A stretch of DNA of 26,631 nt. It comes from Opitutia bacterium (GTDB taxonomy: Bacteria > Verrucomicrobiota > Verrucomicrobiia > Opitutales > Seribacteraceae). Positions within the stretch are counted from its first letter, which is position 1. Each line of letters begins with the position of its first letter. This document shows positions 8,621-16,284 of the stretch, one piece after another. The position numbers and the translations under genes are program-made. The stretch spans positions 1 through 26,631 of the forward strand of contig NZLE01000072.1 of NCBI GenBank assembly GCA_002692605.1. The letters run 5' to 3'. The notes below the pieces were generated by a model. The model searched no databases. It had not been told where the DNA came from and saw only the letters and a list, made by a program, of their open reading frames with translations.

Positions 8621-10135
8621 ATGAAAACGTTCGCTTCGGCAAGCCTTTGCCTTGCCCTCTGTCTGAATTTTCTTTCCGGGACGGCCAAGCCCAACGTGAT
8701 CCTCTTTATCGTCGATGATATGGGTCTGATGGACACCTCCGTCCCTATGCTCGCCGATGAGAAGGGCATGCCCGAACGCCATCCCCTCAACGACTGGTAC
8801 CGGACCCCGAACATGGAACGATTGGCCAAACGGGGAGTTCGCTTTTCCCAATTTTACGCCCAATCGGTCTGCTCGCCCACCCGGGCATCGATCATGACGG
8901 GGCAGAATTCCGCAAGACACCGCATCACCCAATTCATAAGCCCGGAAAGTAAAAATGCCGGCCCGAAGGATTGGAAGTGGGAAGGACTCACCTCAAAGGA
9001 CACGACCCTACCCTCCATACTGCGATCCAATGGCTATCATACCATCTTTGCCGGAAAGGCCCATTTCGCCCCCATCGGTTATGAAGGGGAAGATCCGACC
9101 AAACTGGGGTTTGACGTTAACGTTGCCGGATGTTCGTTTGGCGCTCCGGGCAGTTATTTCGGTGAAGACGGATACGGGAACCTAGACCCCAAGAGAAAAA
9201 GACGGGCCGTTCCGGGATTGGAGAAGTACCATAAAACCGACACCTTCCTCTCCGAAGCCATCACTTTGGAGGCAAAGGCAGCAATCAACCGATCACTTCA
9301 AATGGAAAAGCCCTTCTTTTTGTATATGTCCCACTATGCAGTGCATAGCCCCTTCCAGAGCGATCCGCGATTCATCAAGAATTACGAAAGCTCAAAAAAA
9401 CCAAGGTCCGCCAAATCCTTTGCCACACTCATCGAGGGAATCGACAAATCATTGGGTGACCTCATGGATCACGTCGTAGAGCAAGGAGTGGCTGAAGATA
9501 CCCTGATGCTCTTCGTCGGCGACAACGGATCCGACGCGCCGCTGGGAGACACTTATGGCTATTTCAGCTCCGCTCCGCTCCGTGGAAAAAAGGGAACCTG
9601 CTACGAAGGTGGAATCCGGGTTCCCTTCATTGCCGGCTGGGCAAAGACTGGGCAAGGCAATCCCTTTGAGATCGCCCGCAACCATCTCCACCATGAGCAG
9701 ATCGGAACGGTGATGGATATATTTTCTACGATCTTGGACGCCTCCAACACCACCCCACCCGCCAAGCATCAGGTCGATGGCGTGAGCCTTCTGCCCCAAC
9801 TCTCCGGAAGAATCAATAAGGAAAGAACCGATCAATTCATGTGCCATTTTCCACATTCGCACCGGAGCTCCCATTTCACCTCCTTTCGCAAGGGGGACTG
9901 GAAACTGATTTATCGATATCTCGACGGTGAAGGAAAAAGAAAGAGCAAAAAGCCCTTACCCAAATATGAATTGTACAATTTGAGAAAGGATCCCTACGAA
10001 ACCAAAAATCTTGCTCTTGGAAACACCGGGAAAACCAATGAAATGATTCGTTTGATGAGTAGGCAATTGGAAACGGAGGACGCCCTATTTCCGGTGAGAG
10101 GGGATGCCGAACTAAGGCCTCAACCAATCAAATGA
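8621..10135 (+). CDS. Secreted sulfatase, formylglycine type
   Basis: A 504-residue sulfatase with a signal peptide (MKTFASASLCLALCLNFLSG). A strong ribosome binding site GGAGG (8611-8615) lies five bases before the ATG and fixes the start. The metal site is VILFIVDDMG (Asp32, Asp33). The formylglycine motif is Cys84 in VCSPTRASIMTGQ, a full CxPxR match. Further sulfatase landmarks are FAGKAHFAP (the usual GKWH is altered to GKAHF), FVGDNGSDAPLG, RGKKGTCYEGGIRVPF, DIFSTILDAS and RKGDWKLIYRYLDG. An insertion at about residues 41-60 (PMLADEKGMPERHPLND) separates the metal site from the TPNMERLAKRG helix. It ends in an ATGA overlap with the third sulfatase. Substrate is unknown; several sulfatases side by side suggest successive removal of sulfate from one complex glycan. 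Confidence 0.95.
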   Translation: MKTFASASLCLALCLNFLSGTAKPNVILFIVDDMGLMDTSVPMLADEKGMPERHPLNDWYRTPNMERLAKRGVRFSQFYAQSVCSPTRASIMTGQNSARHRITQFISPESKNAGPKDWKWEGLTSKDTTLPSILRSNGYHTIFAGKAHFAPIGYEGEDPTKLGFDVNVAGCSFGAPGSYFGEDGYGNLDPKRKRRAVPGLEKYHKTDTFLSEAITLEAKAAINRSLQMEKPFFLYMSHYAVHSPFQSDPRFIKNYESSKKPRSAKSFATLIEGIDKSLGDLMDHVVEQGVAEDTLMLFVGDNGSDAPLGDTYGYFSSAPLRGKKGTCYEGGIRVPFIAGWAKTGQGNPFEIARNHLHHEQIGTVMDIFSTILDASNTTPPAKHQVDGVSLLPQLSGRINKERTDQFMCHFPHSHRSSHFTSFRKGDWKLIYRYLDGEGKRKSKKPLPKYELYNLRKDPYETKNLALGNTGKTNEMIRLMSRQLETEDALFPVRGDAELRPQPIK

Positions 10136-11616
10136 AAATGAAAAGCTTCCTACTTGGCGTTTTACTCCTAGCTTCGGCAAACTGGGCCCGGGCGGAAACG
10201 CAAGTCCGCCCCAACGTCATCTTCATATTCATCGACGACCTCGGATGGGGAGACCTCGGCTGTTACGGAAACGATTTCATCGATACGCCCAACATCGATC
10301 AACTGGCCAAGGACGGCATGCGCTTTACCGACTTCTATGCGGCGGGAGCGGTTTGCTCGCCGACCCGCTGCGCCGTGCAAAGCGGACAGAACCAGGTACG
10401 GATCGGAATCACCGCGCATATACCCGGTCATTGGCGTCCATTCGAACGGGTCATCAACCCCCAGACAACCATGGCACTTCCTCTGGACGTGGTCACGGTT
10501 GGGGAATCGATGAAGCAAGCCGGTTACGTCACGGGATACGTCGGGAAGTGGCACCTCGGACGGGGAGACAAGTTCGGTCCGGACAAGCAGGGCTATGATT
10601 TTGCCGCGGAAATCAATGGACCGCACTTACCGGGTCGCTTCAAGGCAACCGATCCCACGATCGAAAAACCTGCTCCGGATCAGTTCCGGACGGATTACGA
10701 GGCCGAATTGTGCGAATCCTTCATCCGCAAGAACAGGGAAAGGCCTTTCTTTCTCATACTTTCCCCCTATGCCGTTCACATACCGCTCGCCAGCAAATCC
10801 GAATTGGTCGATAAGTACCGCAAGCGGGCCAAGCAAAGAAATCGTTCCCTCCCCCACCCGGTCTACGCCGGACTGGTCGAGGAAGTGGATGACCAGGTCG
10901 GAAGAATCGTTCGGGCATTGGACGCTCTGGGACTAACCAACGATACCATGGTGGTATTCACTTCGGACAACGGCGGCTTGAACAAACGCTACGATTACGA
11001 TGAACGCGTTGATGAAGTCGTGAGCGATCTGACTCCGCTCAAGGGGGAGAAAGGCTCCCTTCATGAGGGAGGAATCAGAGTACCCCTGATCGTTAAGCAT
11101 CCCAAGCGAATCAAAGCGGGAACCACTTGTTCCGAACCGACGATTTCCTATGATTTTTATCCGACCTTCGTGGAGGTCGGAGATGGCAGTCTGCCCCGAA
11201 ACCAGACCATGGACGGGCTCAGCCTGCTTCCTCTTCTGCAAAACCCACTGGCCAAGCTTAAGCGGAAGGCAATCCATTGGCACTACCCCCATTATCACCA
11301 TGACCGTCCCGCAAGCGCCATTCGCGAAGGGGATTGGAAACTGATCGAATACCTCGATGGCACCGATGATCTCGAACTCTACCATATCGCCAATGACCTC
11401 AGTGAATCCATCAACTTGGCCGGGGAAAGAAAAGGTAAGGTTGCCGATCTGAAACGAAAGCTCCTAGAGTGGAGAAATGAAGTACTCGCCCGTTTGCCCA
11501 TCCCCAATCCATCCTACGACCCCAAGCGGGCATCCGAATGGTGGAGCCGCCGAAAAGCCGAACCCATCGACAGCAGTCTCCGCAAACGATTCCCCTCAAC
11601 CGAAAGGGAGTTGTAA
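10132..11616 (+). CDS. Secreted sulfatase, formylglycine type
   Basis: A 494-residue sulfatase whose ATG at 10132 overlaps the previous stop by four bases (ATGA), so translation is likely coupled. It has a signal peptide (MKMKSFLLGVLLLASANWARA). The metal site is FIFIDDLGWGDLGCYG (Asp35, Asp36). The formylglycine Cys75 is in VCSPTRCAVQSGQ. Other landmarks are GYVGKWHLGRGDKFGP, FTSDNGGLN, LKGEKGSLHEGGIRVPLIV, DFYPTFVEVG, HWHYPHYHHDRP and REGDWKLIEYLDG, which fit the arylsulfatase A-like S1 family. The TAA stop lies within the first six bases of an 80-bp repeat that is found again 6.1 kb downstream, so the end of this gene is one boundary of the Nit1C segment. Confidence 0.95.
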   Translation: MKMKSFLLGVLLLASANWARAETQVRPNVIFIFIDDLGWGDLGCYGNDFIDTPNIDQLAKDGMRFTDFYAAGAVCSPTRCAVQSGQNQVRIGITAHIPGHWRPFERVINPQTTMALPLDVVTVGESMKQAGYVTGYVGKWHLGRGDKFGPDKQGYDFAAEINGPHLPGRFKATDPTIEKPAPDQFRTDYEAELCESFIRKNRERPFFLILSPYAVHIPLASKSELVDKYRKRAKQRNRSLPHPVYAGLVEEVDDQVGRIVRALDALGLTNDTMVVFTSDNGGLNKRYDYDERVDEVVSDLTPLKGEKGSLHEGGIRVPLIVKHPKRIKAGTTCSEPTISYDFYPTFVEVGDGSLPRNQTMDGLSLLPLLQNPLAKLKRKAIHWHYPHYHHDRPASAIREGDWKLIEYLDGTDDLELYHIANDLSESINLAGERKGKVADLKRKLLEWRNEVLARLPIPNPSYDPKRASEWWSRRKAEPIDSSLRKRFPSTEREL

Positions 11617-11690
11617 GTCAAAATTCAGACAAGGCAAAGCCTTCAACCTTCTCTTTCCTTTTCCCTTTTGGGACTCCAGTCACGAAGATT
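11611..11690 (+). repeat. 80-bp direct repeat, left copy
   Basis: This 80-bp stretch matches 17732-17811 in the same orientation without gaps, with four differences (at 11628, 11633, 11644 and 11677), i.e. 76/80 identical. It starts within the last sense codon of the third sulfatase (TTG TAA) and ends before the promoter region of the Nit1C cluster. It contains a pyrimidine-rich stretch and two small hairpins: aaggc-aaa-gcctt (11631-11643) and tccc-tttt-ggga (11662-11673). No tRNA, integrase or transposase is next to it. It may be a recombination site or a dispersed intergenic repeat. Confidence 0.9.
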
Positions 11691-11743
11691 GACCAATATA
11701 CCTACATTCAAGCTAAGGTCATCCCTGACTAAATTTTTCTGTA

Positions 11744-11769
11744 AATGAGTGAGATCGATTCAGCTCATT
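11744..11769. promoter_or_regulatory. Dyad element, candidate sigma-54 activator binding site (UAS)
   Basis: The 26-base element reads aatgag-N4-atcgat-N4-ctcatt and is symmetrical around 11756.5, with 18 of 26 positions obeying the dyad. Its centre is about 95 bases upstream of the transcription start predicted from the -24/-12 promoter, the distance typical of enhancer sites for sigma-54 activators. That it binds such a protein is inference. Its activator is not encoded in the window. Confidence 0.4.
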
Positions 11770-11825
11770 AGCAAAAATTTAAACTGGCTGCAGGATTTAG
11801 TCTTTTTCAATAGACTGCAAATCTT

Positions 11826-11840
11826 TGGCACGCGAATTGC
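11826..11840 (+). promoter_or_regulatory. Sigma-54 (RpoN) -24/-12 promoter of the Nit1C operon
   Basis: The sequence is TGGCACG (11826-11832), four bases, TTGC (11837-11840). It matches the sigma-54 consensus TGGCACG-N4-TTGC at every fixed position, and the GG and GC dinucleotides are exactly 12 bases apart (11827 and 11839). Transcription would begin near 11851, leaving a leader of about 36 bases before nitB. A sigma-54 promoter fits what is known of Nit1C in pseudomonads, where a sigma-54-dependent activator gene (nitA) adjoins the cluster. Confidence 0.85.
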
Positions 11841-11887
11841 CACCTTGGATTATCTACTCAACCATTCACCCCAATTGGAGATAACAA

Positions 11888-12370
11888 ATGCCAGAAATTA
11901 CACTAGAAAAACATAAAGACGGAGACGTATTCGTAGATTATGAGGAAAAAGTCTTTGAAGACGTTCAAGCCGAACCAGGTCAAAAGGCACTGGTCAAGTT
12001 TCATACAGTAGCATTCGAAGGATCGATCGGTTTGGTAAACATGCTAAACGCCATCCGGCTCAATCGGAAAGGCTTTGAAACTTCGATTTTGCTCTACGGT
12101 CCTGGAGTAACACTCGGCTTGCAACGCGGATTTCCCACTCTCGGAGACGCAGCCTTTCCGGGCCATCAAAACTTTGCCGACAACCTCAAGAAATTTATGA
12201 GTGAAGGTGGTAAGGTATATTGTTGTCGTTTCGCTTTGCAGGCTTTGTACGGTCACGGCGAACCTTCCCTTTTGCCTGGAATCATACCGATTGCACCCCA
12301 GGATGTTCTGGATTTGAGCCTAATCCACGCCCGAGACAATGCCTTCATTGTTGATACTTGGACCGTTTGA
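11888..12370 (+). CDS. nitB: NitB, MSMEG_0572 family protein of the Nit1C cluster
   Basis: A 160-residue soluble protein, first gene of the operon, with a ribosome binding site GGAG at 11877-11880, seven bases before the ATG. Its size and sequence fit the MSMEG_0572 family, which always accompanies this nitrilase type. The middle (LVNMLNAIRLNRKGFETSILLYGPGVTLGL) looks like the alpha/beta core of a DsrE-like sulfur-relay fold, and a vicinal pair Cys112-Cys113 sits in GGKVYCCRFALQALYGHGE. Whether the pair carries sulfur or binds metal is unknown, and the biochemical function has not been established to my knowledge. It is separated from nitC by 59 bases that can form a hairpin, so it may be made in a different amount than the rest. 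Confidence 0.85.
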   Translation: MPEITLEKHKDGDVFVDYEEKVFEDVQAEPGQKALVKFHTVAFEGSIGLVNMLNAIRLNRKGFETSILLYGPGVTLGLQRGFPTLGDAAFPGHQNFADNLKKFMSEGGKVYCCRFALQALYGHGEPSLLPGIIPIAPQDVLDLSLIHARDNAFIVDTWTV

Positions 12371-12384
12371 TTAAGCAACTTATC

Positions 12385-12404
12385 TAAGGTTGGTTTAAAC
12401 CTTA
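12385..12404 (+). promoter_or_regulatory. Stem-loop between nitB and nitC
   Basis: A 7-bp perfect stem, taaggtt (12385-12391) and aacctta (12398-12404), encloses the loop ggttta. There is no T-run right after it, so it is not a classical terminator; it could protect the upstream mRNA or lower read-through. The stem is A/T-rich and its role is uncertain. Confidence 0.35.
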
Positions 12405-12429
12405 AAGTTTCTACGCTTCCTGACCACCA

Positions 12430-13404
12430 ATGATCAAGGCAGCAGCAATACAGATCGCCCCCAACTTGAGCAGCCGAGCAGCTACTACGGAGTTGGTTCT
12501 GGATGCCATTGAAGAAGCCTCGTCCAACGGTGCGAACTTCATTGTTTTTCCAGAAACTTTTATTCCCTATTATCCTTATTTCTCGTTCGTCACTCCTCCA
12601 GTCAGTCAAGGGAAGGAGCACATCAGGTTATATGAGCAGGCAGTTAAGGTACCCTCCGAGGAAACCGAATTGGTTGCCAAAAAATGCTTGGAGAATGAAG
12701 TTGTTGTTGTTCTTGGCATAAACGAGCGTGATCATGGTTCTCTCTACAATTCGCAGTTGATCTTTGACGCCGATGGTTCGCTCCTTCTTAAGAGAAGAAA
12801 AATCACACCCTCTTATCACGAACGCATGATTTGGGGACAGGGAGACGGATCCGGCCTTCGGGTAGTCCAGACTCGCTTCGGCCGAGTGGGAGCTCTTGCC
12901 TGTTGGGAACATTACAATCCGCTTGCTCGCTATGCCCTAATGACCGAACACGAGCAAATTCACGCCGCCCAGTTTCCCGGCAGTATGGTAGGACCCATTT
13001 TCAGCGAACAAATTGAAGTGACTATGCGTCATCATGCGCTGGAGTCAGGTTGCTTTGTAGTGAACGCCACGGGCTGGTTAAACGAGGAACAAATTGAAAG
13101 TCTGAGTCCAGACGAATCTCTAAGGAAAACTCTTAGAAAGGGCTGTATGACTTGCATCATCTCTCCGGAGGGGCGCCATCTTGCACCTCCTATTACCGAA
13201 GGTGAGGGCATTTTGTACGCGGATCTCGATTTCAACCTTATAACGAAACGCAAAAGAATGTTAGACTCGGTCGGTCATTATGCGCGTCCGGAGCTTCTTT
13301 CGCTTTATCATAACCGCGCTCCTGCCGAAACGCGATCTGTACTACCCGATCATACGAAGCCGAAAACTGAGCAACCCCAATCTTCCGCTCATGCAAGTCG
13401 CTGA
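12430..13404 (+). CDS. nitC: NitC, subfamily 1 nitrilase (Nit1, sll0784-type)
   Basis: A 324-residue carbon-nitrogen hydrolase. The catalytic triad is visible: Glu42 in FIVFPETFIPYYPYF, Lys124 in KRRKITPSYHE, and Cys158 in GALACWEHYNPLARYAL. The additional conserved Glu131 (HERMIWGQGDG) is also present. The IPYYPYF and WGQGDGSGL stretches are typical of true nitrilases and not of amidases. Enzymes of this class turn nitriles into acid and ammonia; in Pseudomonas the Nit1C nitrilase is needed for growth on cyanide as nitrogen source. The natural substrate here is not known. The start ATG lacks a clear Shine-Dalgarno. The last 14 bases overlap nitD. The final 25 residues or so (TKPKTEQPQSSAHASR) are polar and probably disordered. 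Confidence 0.95.
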   Translation: MIKAAAIQIAPNLSSRAATTELVLDAIEEASSNGANFIVFPETFIPYYPYFSFVTPPVSQGKEHIRLYEQAVKVPSEETELVAKKCLENEVVVVLGINERDHGSLYNSQLIFDADGSLLLKRRKITPSYHERMIWGQGDGSGLRVVQTRFGRVGALACWEHYNPLARYALMTEHEQIHAAQFPGSMVGPIFSEQIEVTMRHHALESGCFVVNATGWLNEEQIESLSPDESLRKTLRKGCMTCIISPEGRHLAPPITEGEGILYADLDFNLITKRKRMLDSVGHYARPELLSLYHNRAPAETRSVLPDHTKPKTEQPQSSAHASR

Positions 13405-14515
13405 AATAATAACGGATTTGCAGACTCGTGGAGTCCGATTATTGGATCCCAGAGCCGGGGCCAAAAGCCGTCGAGGAGGAGCAGGCCCTACGGACCATAA
13501 GGCTCTCACCATTGATGGATTGACGGTCATGGTGCCAGTCCATACCGCAAGTGCATTCGATTCCCCCTATCTAATTGAGGTTCCGTCTGAAGATGGTTCG
13601 GCCCGAATCTTCAAGGATGACGTTTTTTTTTGTGAGGTCCATTTTCCCCAAAAGGCAAAGTTCACTGATCTTTCAACTGCTGATGGCGTTCCCTACGGCC
13701 ACATTGCTCAACTACATTCCAAGGACGTTCTGGCAACCACCGTCATGCAAAACTGCATACGTTATCAATCCAAGAAAAACACCTGTAAATTCTGTGCAAT
13801 CGGGCAAAGCTTGGCGGCTGGTCGAACCATTGCGCGAAAAAGCCCGCAACAGCTTGCCGAAGTTGCCCGAGCAGCTTACTTGCTGGACGGTGTAAAACAC
13901 ATGGTTATGACGACGGGCACTCCTTCAAGCGAAGATCGCGGAGCACGCATTTTATCCGATTGCGCGAAATCCATTCGGGCAGCCGTTGATCTTCCACTGC
14001 AAGCTCAATGCGAACCACCGAGTGACGATCTCTGGCATGTCCGTATGAAAGAGTCGGGCATTGACAGTTTGGGTATGCATCTTGAGGTCGTGAATCCGAT
14101 CTTGAGAAAGGAAATCATGCCTGGAAAATCCGAGGTTTCTCTCGATAGGTATTTCGAAAGTTTTTCCGTTGCGGTCGAAGTTTTCGGATGGGGACAGGTT
14201 TCGACTTACATTCTCGCAGGTCTGGGAGACACCGTGGAGGAAATTCTTGAAACCTGCGAGAAACTTACATCTATGGGAGTGTACCCCTTCGTAGTTCCTT
14301 TTGTGCCTGTCTCCGGCACTTCGCTTGAAAGTCACCCTCCCCCTTCACCTGATTTCATGAAGGCAGTTCTCGAACCCTTGGCGGAGATGATACTTCGTTC
14401 AGGCATGAGCTCCGATATGATCAAAGCTGGTTGCGGAAAATGTGGAGCTTGTTCGGCGCTATCCGCCTTCGAAAGGATCAAGATTTTAAGTAAACAAAAA
14501 TCCATGGCATGCTGA
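13391..14515 (+). CDS. nitD: NitD, radical SAM protein of the MSMEG_0568 family
   Basis: The frame is open from 13280, but the ATG at 13391 (MQVAEIITDLQTRGVRLLDP) gives the expected family start and overlaps nitC by only 14 bases; the protein is then 374 residues. The SAM-cluster cysteines appear to be Cys122, Cys132 and Cys135 in NCIRYQSKKNTCKFCAIGQ, i.e. C-x9-C-x2-C where most radical SAM enzymes have C-x3-C-x2-C. A second set, Cys348, Cys351 and Cys354 (GCGKCGACSAL), could bind an auxiliary iron-sulfur cluster. The central part (MVMTTGTPSSEDRGA, LGMHLEVVNPILRKEIMPG) is like the partial TIM barrel of biotin-synthase relatives. The reaction is unknown. It overlaps nitE by 7 bases. Confidence 0.9.
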   Translation: MQVAEIITDLQTRGVRLLDPRAGAKSRRGGAGPTDHKALTIDGLTVMVPVHTASAFDSPYLIEVPSEDGSARIFKDDVFFCEVHFPQKAKFTDLSTADGVPYGHIAQLHSKDVLATTVMQNCIRYQSKKNTCKFCAIGQSLAAGRTIARKSPQQLAEVARAAYLLDGVKHMVMTTGTPSSEDRGARILSDCAKSIRAAVDLPLQAQCEPPSDDLWHVRMKESGIDSLGMHLEVVNPILRKEIMPGKSEVSLDRYFESFSVAVEVFGWGQVSTYILAGLGDTVEEILETCEKLTSMGVYPFVVPFVPVSGTSLESHPPPSPDFMKAVLEPLAEMILRSGMSSDMIKAGCGKCGACSALSAFERIKILSKQKSMAC

Positions 14516-15054
14516 TTAAAAAAACAAAGGGCTTCATTTCTCCGGATTTTCTGATACGCAAAGCCACAAAACCTTGGGAATTTCTTGGTTCCGATGAACT
14601 TCGTTACCGCACGTTCGTTATGGAACAAGGAATCTTTGAATACCATGATCGAGATGAAATTGATAAAGATATGATGCCAATCGTAGCCATTTCGACCCTT
14701 GCATCGGAAGCCTACGAAGTGGTCGGCACGGTTCGAATCCACGAACCGGAAAAAGGAGTCTGGTGGGGTTCTCGCCTATCTGTCGCTGTGAGCCATCGTC
14801 GTGTTGGTCTCTTGGGTCCCGAACTCATTCGGTTTGCTGTCGGTACTGCCCGCCACTACGGATGTCATCTTTTTCTTGCTCACGTACAACTCCGAAACGT
14901 TCCACTATTCAAACGATTGAATTGGGAAGAGTTGGAAAGCCTTGAATTACATGGGCAAACCCACATCAAGATGAAGGCAAATCTTCAGGCCTTTGGGATC
15001 GTCTCGAATCCATGCAGGGGTTGGATCACACTAAGTAAAAAGAAGGCTGCATGA
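14509..15054 (+). CDS. nitE: NitE, GNAT-family N-acetyltransferase (MSMEG_0567 type)
   Basis: A 181-residue protein whose ATG overlaps nitD by 7 bases. It has the GNAT layout: ELRYRTFVMEQGIFEYHDRDE near the start (about 29-50), a strand VVGTVRIHEPEKGVWWGSRLSV, the acetyl-CoA pyrophosphate loop HRRVGLLGPELIRFAV (about 97-112), and LFLAHVQLRNVPLFKRLNWEE near the end, where GNAT enzymes place the last acceptor-side strand. In MSMEG_0567 itself a homologous domain is fused to the AIR-synthase-like protein; here they are two genes joined by an ATGA overlap, as in many Nit1C clusters. The acceptor substrate is unknown. Confidence 0.85.
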   Translation: MLIKKTKGFISPDFLIRKATKPWEFLGSDELRYRTFVMEQGIFEYHDRDEIDKDMMPIVAISTLASEAYEVVGTVRIHEPEKGVWWGSRLSVAVSHRRVGLLGPELIRFAVGTARHYGCHLFLAHVQLRNVPLFKRLNWEELESLELHGQTHIKMKANLQAFGIVSNPCRGWITLSKKKAA

Positions 15055-15998
15055 TTAGCCCCGCTTCAATTGCCGCAGCATTCGCTAAAAATCCGGATCT
15101 CTTAGGCAAAAAAGATATCAACCACACCTGCTCCGAACTCGGATTGACGAGGAAAAGCATCGGTTTCCCAGGAGATGATGCGGCTGCCATCCCCGATAAA
15201 AATGGATGGCAACTCGTTGCCATGGAGGGATTTATGAACGAGTTTGTTGCCGCCGAACCGTGGTTTGCCGGATGGTGCGCAGTTATGGTGAATCATTCTG
15301 ACATTCTTGCAATGGGAGGAAGAGCCACTGGTTTGACAAATGCGGTTTGGGCACCCAACCGAAATACAGCAAGCGAAATTTTAAGAGGGATGAGCGAGGC
15401 CTCGAAGGCTTATCGAATTCCCATCGTGGGAGGGCACACGAATTTTAATACCGACCGTCCGCAACTTGCAGCAACTATATTTGGAAAAGCTGAATCTTTG
15501 ATAACGAGTTTTGAGGCAAAACCGGGTGACGCACTCATCGCTGCTACTGATCAGAGAGGTTCTTACGTTGGTGCAAGTAAGAATTTTGCCGCTTTTCTAC
15601 AGGTTCCCGGAGAAAGGCTAAGAAAGGATTGTGAGCTTCTTCCATCCATGGCGGAGCGAGGGCTATTCACAGCTGGAAAAGACATCAGCCAAGGGGGTAT
15701 TGTAGGTACCGCCTTGATGCTTGCAGAATGCTCGAAGGTAGGCATAGAGATTGATCTTGAATCAATTAAAAGTCCAGACGGAGAATTGGAAAAATGGCTA
15801 GGGGCATTTCCAAGTTATGGGTTTCTTTTGGCGGCAAGGCCTGATAAGTCCGAATCAATAACAAGCGTTTTCCATAGCCGAGAAATCGATGCCCGCGTAA
15901 TTGGTCAGGTCGTCGAAGGAACATCTCTTCATCTGTTCTGCAAAGGTGAACGGCACTTGGTTTGGAATCATTCGACGGAACCTTATCTTGGGCTTTGA
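15051..15998 (+). CDS. nitF: NitF, AIR synthase-related protein (sll0787 family)
   Basis: A 315-residue protein starting in an ATGA overlap with nitE. ATP-binding features of the PurM/AIR synthase superfamily are present: FPGDDAAAIPDK (about 39-50), VNHSDILAMGGRATGLTNA (80-98), PIVGGHTNF (124-132) and, in the C-terminal half, KDISQGGIVGTALMLAECSKVGIEID. Known members (PurM, PurL, SelD, ThiL, HypE) activate a substrate oxygen with ATP phosphate. It is not a purine enzyme by context, since no pur genes are near. It may phosphorylate or dehydrate an intermediate made by the other Nit proteins, which is inference. nitG begins 7 bases after the stop. Confidence 0.9.
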   Translation: MISPASIAAAFAKNPDLLGKKDINHTCSELGLTRKSIGFPGDDAAAIPDKNGWQLVAMEGFMNEFVAAEPWFAGWCAVMVNHSDILAMGGRATGLTNAVWAPNRNTASEILRGMSEASKAYRIPIVGGHTNFNTDRPQLAATIFGKAESLITSFEAKPGDALIAATDQRGSYVGASKNFAAFLQVPGERLRKDCELLPSMAERGLFTAGKDISQGGIVGTALMLAECSKVGIEIDLESIKSPDGELEKWLGAFPSYGFLLAARPDKSESITSVFHSREIDARVIGQVVEGTSLHLFCKGERHLVWNHSTEPYLGL

Positions 15999-16005
15999 AT
16001 TTAAA

Positions 16006-16284
16006 ATGCCTGAAGTATCATTCACAGTAAAGTGGCCTGATGGAGAAATTGAAAAGTGTTACTCCCCTTCAACGGTCATTCTCAACTTTCTGGAAGTTGG
16101 AAAGTCTTACCCTGTGCAAGATTTCGTAAAACTGAGTAACGACGGATTGGAGCTGGCTTCCCAACGTGTCATGGAAAAATACGGTTTTCGCTGCACTTCA
16201 GCCGATAGTCAGATCTCTAGAATTGTGACGGCGGCAAAGTCTTTCAAACCTGAGGAAACAGTCACTTGTATTTGCATGAAGTGA
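16006..16284 (+). CDS. nitG: NitG, MSMEG_0570 family small protein
   Basis: The frame is open from 15901 inside nitF, but the ATG at 16006, 7 bases after the nitF stop, gives the usual family length of about 92 residues (MPEVSFTVKWPDGEIEKCYSP). The family is known for this gene neighbourhood and sometimes described as a nitrogen-starvation response protein; its biochemical role is unknown. Cysteines 18, 63, 88 and 90 are present, the last two in CICMK at the very end, which could ligate metal or be redox active. The TGA stop overlaps the GTG start of nitH (GTGA). It is too small for a catalytic domain of known type and may be a partner subunit of the flavoprotein. Confidence 0.82.
   Translation: MPEVSFTVKWPDGEIEKCYSPSTVILNFLEVGKSYPVQDFVKLSNDGLELASQRVMEKYGFRCTSADSQISRIVTAAKSFKPEETVTCICMK

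Noticed and set aside
11611..11690. Repeat as a transcription terminator
   Set aside because: It can form only small stems of 4-5 bp and no T-run follows them; one stem is weakened in the other copy.
11538..11732. Short + strand frames across the left repeat copy
   Set aside because: They overlap the end of the sulfatase in other frames. The two repeat copies can be read as similar peptides (FLFPFGT...), but the substitutions show no bias to the third codon position and no start site is shared.
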